In this document: one piece after another, positions 13,073 through 14,500 of the stretch
Position numbering within the stretch: the stretch's first letter is position 1
How the letters are laid out: every line of letters begins with the position of its first letter
DNA from: Clostridia bacterium
GTDB lineage: Bacteria; Bacillota; Clostridia; Christensenellales; Aristaeellaceae
Direction: 5' to 3'
Assembly: GCA_016296675.1 (NCBI GenBank)
Contig: JAEDIV010000062.1
Location: 1 to 14,500, forward strand
DNA length: 14,500 nt
Program-made: the position numbers and the translations under genes
Notes under the pieces: model-generated
The model's input: the letters and a program-made list of their open reading frames with translations, nothing else
Database searches by the model: none
Told to the model about the DNA's origin: nothing

Positions 13073-13441
13073 GTGAAAAAGAAACTCCTTGCTCTCGTTC
13101 TTTTACTCGTCCTCGCTTTCGGCGTTGTAGCTCCCGGCGTTGCCAGTGCGTGCAGCAACAATTCGGAACTCGCCAAGTACAATCAGGCAGTCTCCATCAT
13201 CAATTCCGCCAACTCAAAGATCTTAGCGCTCGTAAGAATTGCACAGACTACGCCCTACAATGACGTTGCATGGCTCATCGCTTCCACCAACAGCGTAACC
13301 GCCAGCGCGAAGTACAAGGTATCCCTTCTGGGCTACAAGGTCGGCTGCACCTACACCTACTACGTGGTGGACGGTCAGACCGTCGCCATCGATCCTCTGT
13401 ATGTCATCAATCCCCGTCCTACCACTGGCGACGGAAGATAA
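13073..13441 (+). CDS. Small secreted protein of unknown function, paralogue 2
   Basis: The 122-residue precursor starts with a signal peptide (MKKKLLALVLLLVLAFG, cleavage near VASA at residue 26) and is exported. The mature protein begins near C27, has a polar helical segment rich in S, T and N instead of the E/K-rich one of its neighbour, and ends with the same VDGQTVAIDPLYVINPRP block (99-116). Only C27 and C92 remain, so one disulfide is possible. The start is GTG at 13073, with GAGG 9 bases upstream in a context (AAGAGGCGCATCCCT) nearly identical to that of the first paralogue, which supports tandem duplication. The 39-base gap has no terminator, so both genes share one transcript. Function is unknown; an extracellular or cell-surface role is inferred only from export. 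Confidence 0.8.
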   Translation: MKKKLLALVLLLVLAFGVVAPGVASACSNNSELAKYNQAVSIINSANSKILALVRIAQTTPYNDVAWLIASTNSVTASAKYKVSLLGYKVGCTYTYYVVDGQTVAIDPLYVINPRPTTGDGR

Positions 13442-13477
13442 TCCGCATACCGGCATCGCCTCTATCCATCGAACTCC

Positions 13478-13517
13478 ATCGCAGCCTGGGTATCCCAAGG
13501 CTGCGATTTTGCATTTT
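13478..13517 (+). terminator. Intrinsic terminator after the secreted-protein pair
   Basis: ATCGCAGCCT (13478-13487) pairs with AGGCTGCGAT (13498-13507), extended by GGG/CCC across one bulged A, with a short TAT loop. TTTT and a second T-run follow (13507-13518). It separates the pair from the HD-GYP gene. Confidence 0.88.
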
Positions 13518-13545
13518 TACAGCGCTTTAAAGTAAATATCATAAT
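13516..13545 (+). promoter_or_regulatory. Weak candidate promoter of the HD-GYP gene
   Basis: TTTACA (13516-13521) and CATAAT (13540-13545) are 18 bases apart, overlapping the T-run of the terminator. The match is modest, but a promoter is needed here because a terminator precedes the gene. The -10 box is 19 bases before the ATG, leaving a very short leader that just includes the AAAGGA site. Confidence 0.38.
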
Positions 13546-13564
13546 TCAATAAAGGACAGTTAAT

Positions 13565-14488
13565 ATGCGCGGCTTGCATGTAAATCTCAGTTCAGGCAAT
13601 ACGTCTGACAAGGCGCAGGATATCAATCTTCTTGCCCGCCGTCCAGGCATGGAAATCATGCATCAGCAGATCGATAAAGGCGCAACCGTTTGGCTTGCCC
13701 CCGCTACCGATCCCGATACATTTGAATTTTTCTATGTTCTTTCCGGAAGCCTTAATCTTATGCTTCCGGAAGGACCTGTTGTGCTGAACGCAGGCGCGTC
13801 CTTTCATGTTGACTGGCTCGAAGGAAATGTTTCTATCGAATCTCTCAGCGATACAAAACTTTTGTATGTAACCAACAAACCCTTTTTCGACGATTTATCC
13901 GTGTTTGAAGACAAGCTTCGCGAGCTGAACAGACAGATTGATGAAAAAGATCATTATACTTTTCATCATTCCACAAACGTTCTGAAATATTCCATCGAAA
14001 TTGCAAAACATTTATCCAGCGAAGAAGGCGCAATAGATGCGCTTGCAACCGCTTCCCTGTTCCATGACGTTGGAAAATGCTATGTACCTGATGAAATTCT
14101 TCAGAAAAAAGGCCGTCTGACCGATGAAGAATACGACATCATCAAGCGCCATCCCGCAGACAGCGCAAAACTGCTCGAGCCCCGCTTTGGTAAGCGCGTA
14201 GCAGAAATCGCCAAAAGCCACCACGAGCGGCTGAACGGAAGCGGCTATCCCAGAGGGCTCAAGGGCGATGAAATCTCGATCGAAGGAAAGATCATCGCGG
14301 TTATCGACAGTTTTGACACGATGACTTCCCGCCGCGTATACACGGTAAAGCCCAAAACCTTTTTGGAAGCAGCAGAAGAGCTCTGTTCTCTTCCCCATCT
14401 CTATGACAAGGACGTTTGCCGCGTGCTTATGGAGCTTGTCAAAAGCGGCGAGATCGCGCCGGATCCCAACGATCAATACCTGAAATAG
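13565..14488 (+). CDS. Cupin-HD-GYP protein, probable cyclic di-GMP phosphodiesterase
   Basis: The 307-residue cytoplasmic protein joins an N-terminal cupin-like beta barrel (about 25-105, with FFYVLSGSLNLMLPEG and a buried AGASFHV strand) to an HD-GYP domain (about 125-295). HD-GYP proteins hydrolyse cyclic di-GMP to pGpG or GMP. Metal and signature residues are present: the upstream histidine in HHSTN, H167-D168 in FHDVGK, the histidine of RHPADS (about 196), H219-H220 and the GYP at 227-229 in HHERLNGSGYP, and D248 in VIDSFDTM. The cupin half may sense a small molecule or metal, but no classic two-histidine metal triad is obvious in it. There are no membrane segments. AGGA lies 8 bases before the ATG. 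It follows the secreted-protein pair across a terminator. Activity is likely; the signal is unknown. Confidence 0.92.
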   Translation: MRGLHVNLSSGNTSDKAQDINLLARRPGMEIMHQQIDKGATVWLAPATDPDTFEFFYVLSGSLNLMLPEGPVVLNAGASFHVDWLEGNVSIESLSDTKLLYVTNKPFFDDLSVFEDKLRELNRQIDEKDHYTFHHSTNVLKYSIEIAKHLSSEEGAIDALATASLFHDVGKCYVPDEILQKKGRLTDEEYDIIKRHPADSAKLLEPRFGKRVAEIAKSHHERLNGSGYPRGLKGDEISIEGKIIAVIDSFDTMTSRRVYTVKPKTFLEAAEELCSLPHLYDKDVCRVLMELVKSGEIAPDPNDQYLK

Positions 14489-14500
14489 AAACATAAAAAA

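Overview
The window reads as chromosomal DNA of a spore-forming, anaerobic-type Firmicute of the class Clostridia. The support is indirect: strong AGGAGG-type ribosome binding sites, two sigma-A promoters with perfect 17-base spacing, two CotF-like spore coat genes, a corrinoid-activation protein of the Clostridial type, and a class A penicillin-binding protein with a Clostridial-style C-terminal tail. I cannot name the genus. I saw no tRNA, rRNA, CRISPR array, insertion sequence, integrase or phage gene, so this looks like a core or metabolic region rather than an island.

Layout. 1-884 (+): the end of a YjjG-like HAD nucleotidase and a methionine-synthase activation-domain protein. 842-1660 (-): a membrane-anchored zinc-ribbon protein of unknown function whose 3' end overlaps its convergent neighbour. 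1661-2094: an AT-rich gap with a near-perfect promoter. 2095-3792 (+): a membrane GGDEF diguanylate cyclase, then a bidirectional terminator. 3861-4418 (-): a phosphoribosyltransferase. 4546-5041 (-): two small spore-coat-type genes with a possible forespore promoter. 5229-7658 (+): a class A penicillin-binding protein, followed after a terminator by a YdcF/SanA-like membrane protein (7715-8494). 8555-12395 (-): a three-gene sugar-acid operon in the order 2-keto-3-deoxygluconate kinase, 6-phosphogluconate dehydrogenase, LarA-type nickel-pincer racemase/epimerase. 12396-12661: a divergent control region. 12662-13438 (+): two tandem paralogous small secreted proteins of unknown function. 13565-14488 (+): a cupin plus HD-GYP protein.

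How the parts may work together. The kinase, dehydrogenase and LarA homologue form one transcription unit under a promoter overlapped by repeated palindromic operator-like sites. The kinase and dehydrogenase suggest that the LarA homologue acts on a sugar acid such as gluconate or mannonate rather than on lactate. The GGDEF and HD-GYP proteins are the making and breaking halves of cyclic di-GMP signalling, though they sit 10 kb apart. The least explained element is the pair of secreted proteins: they align without gaps, share a conserved C-terminal block, and differ by what looks like one whole disulfide.
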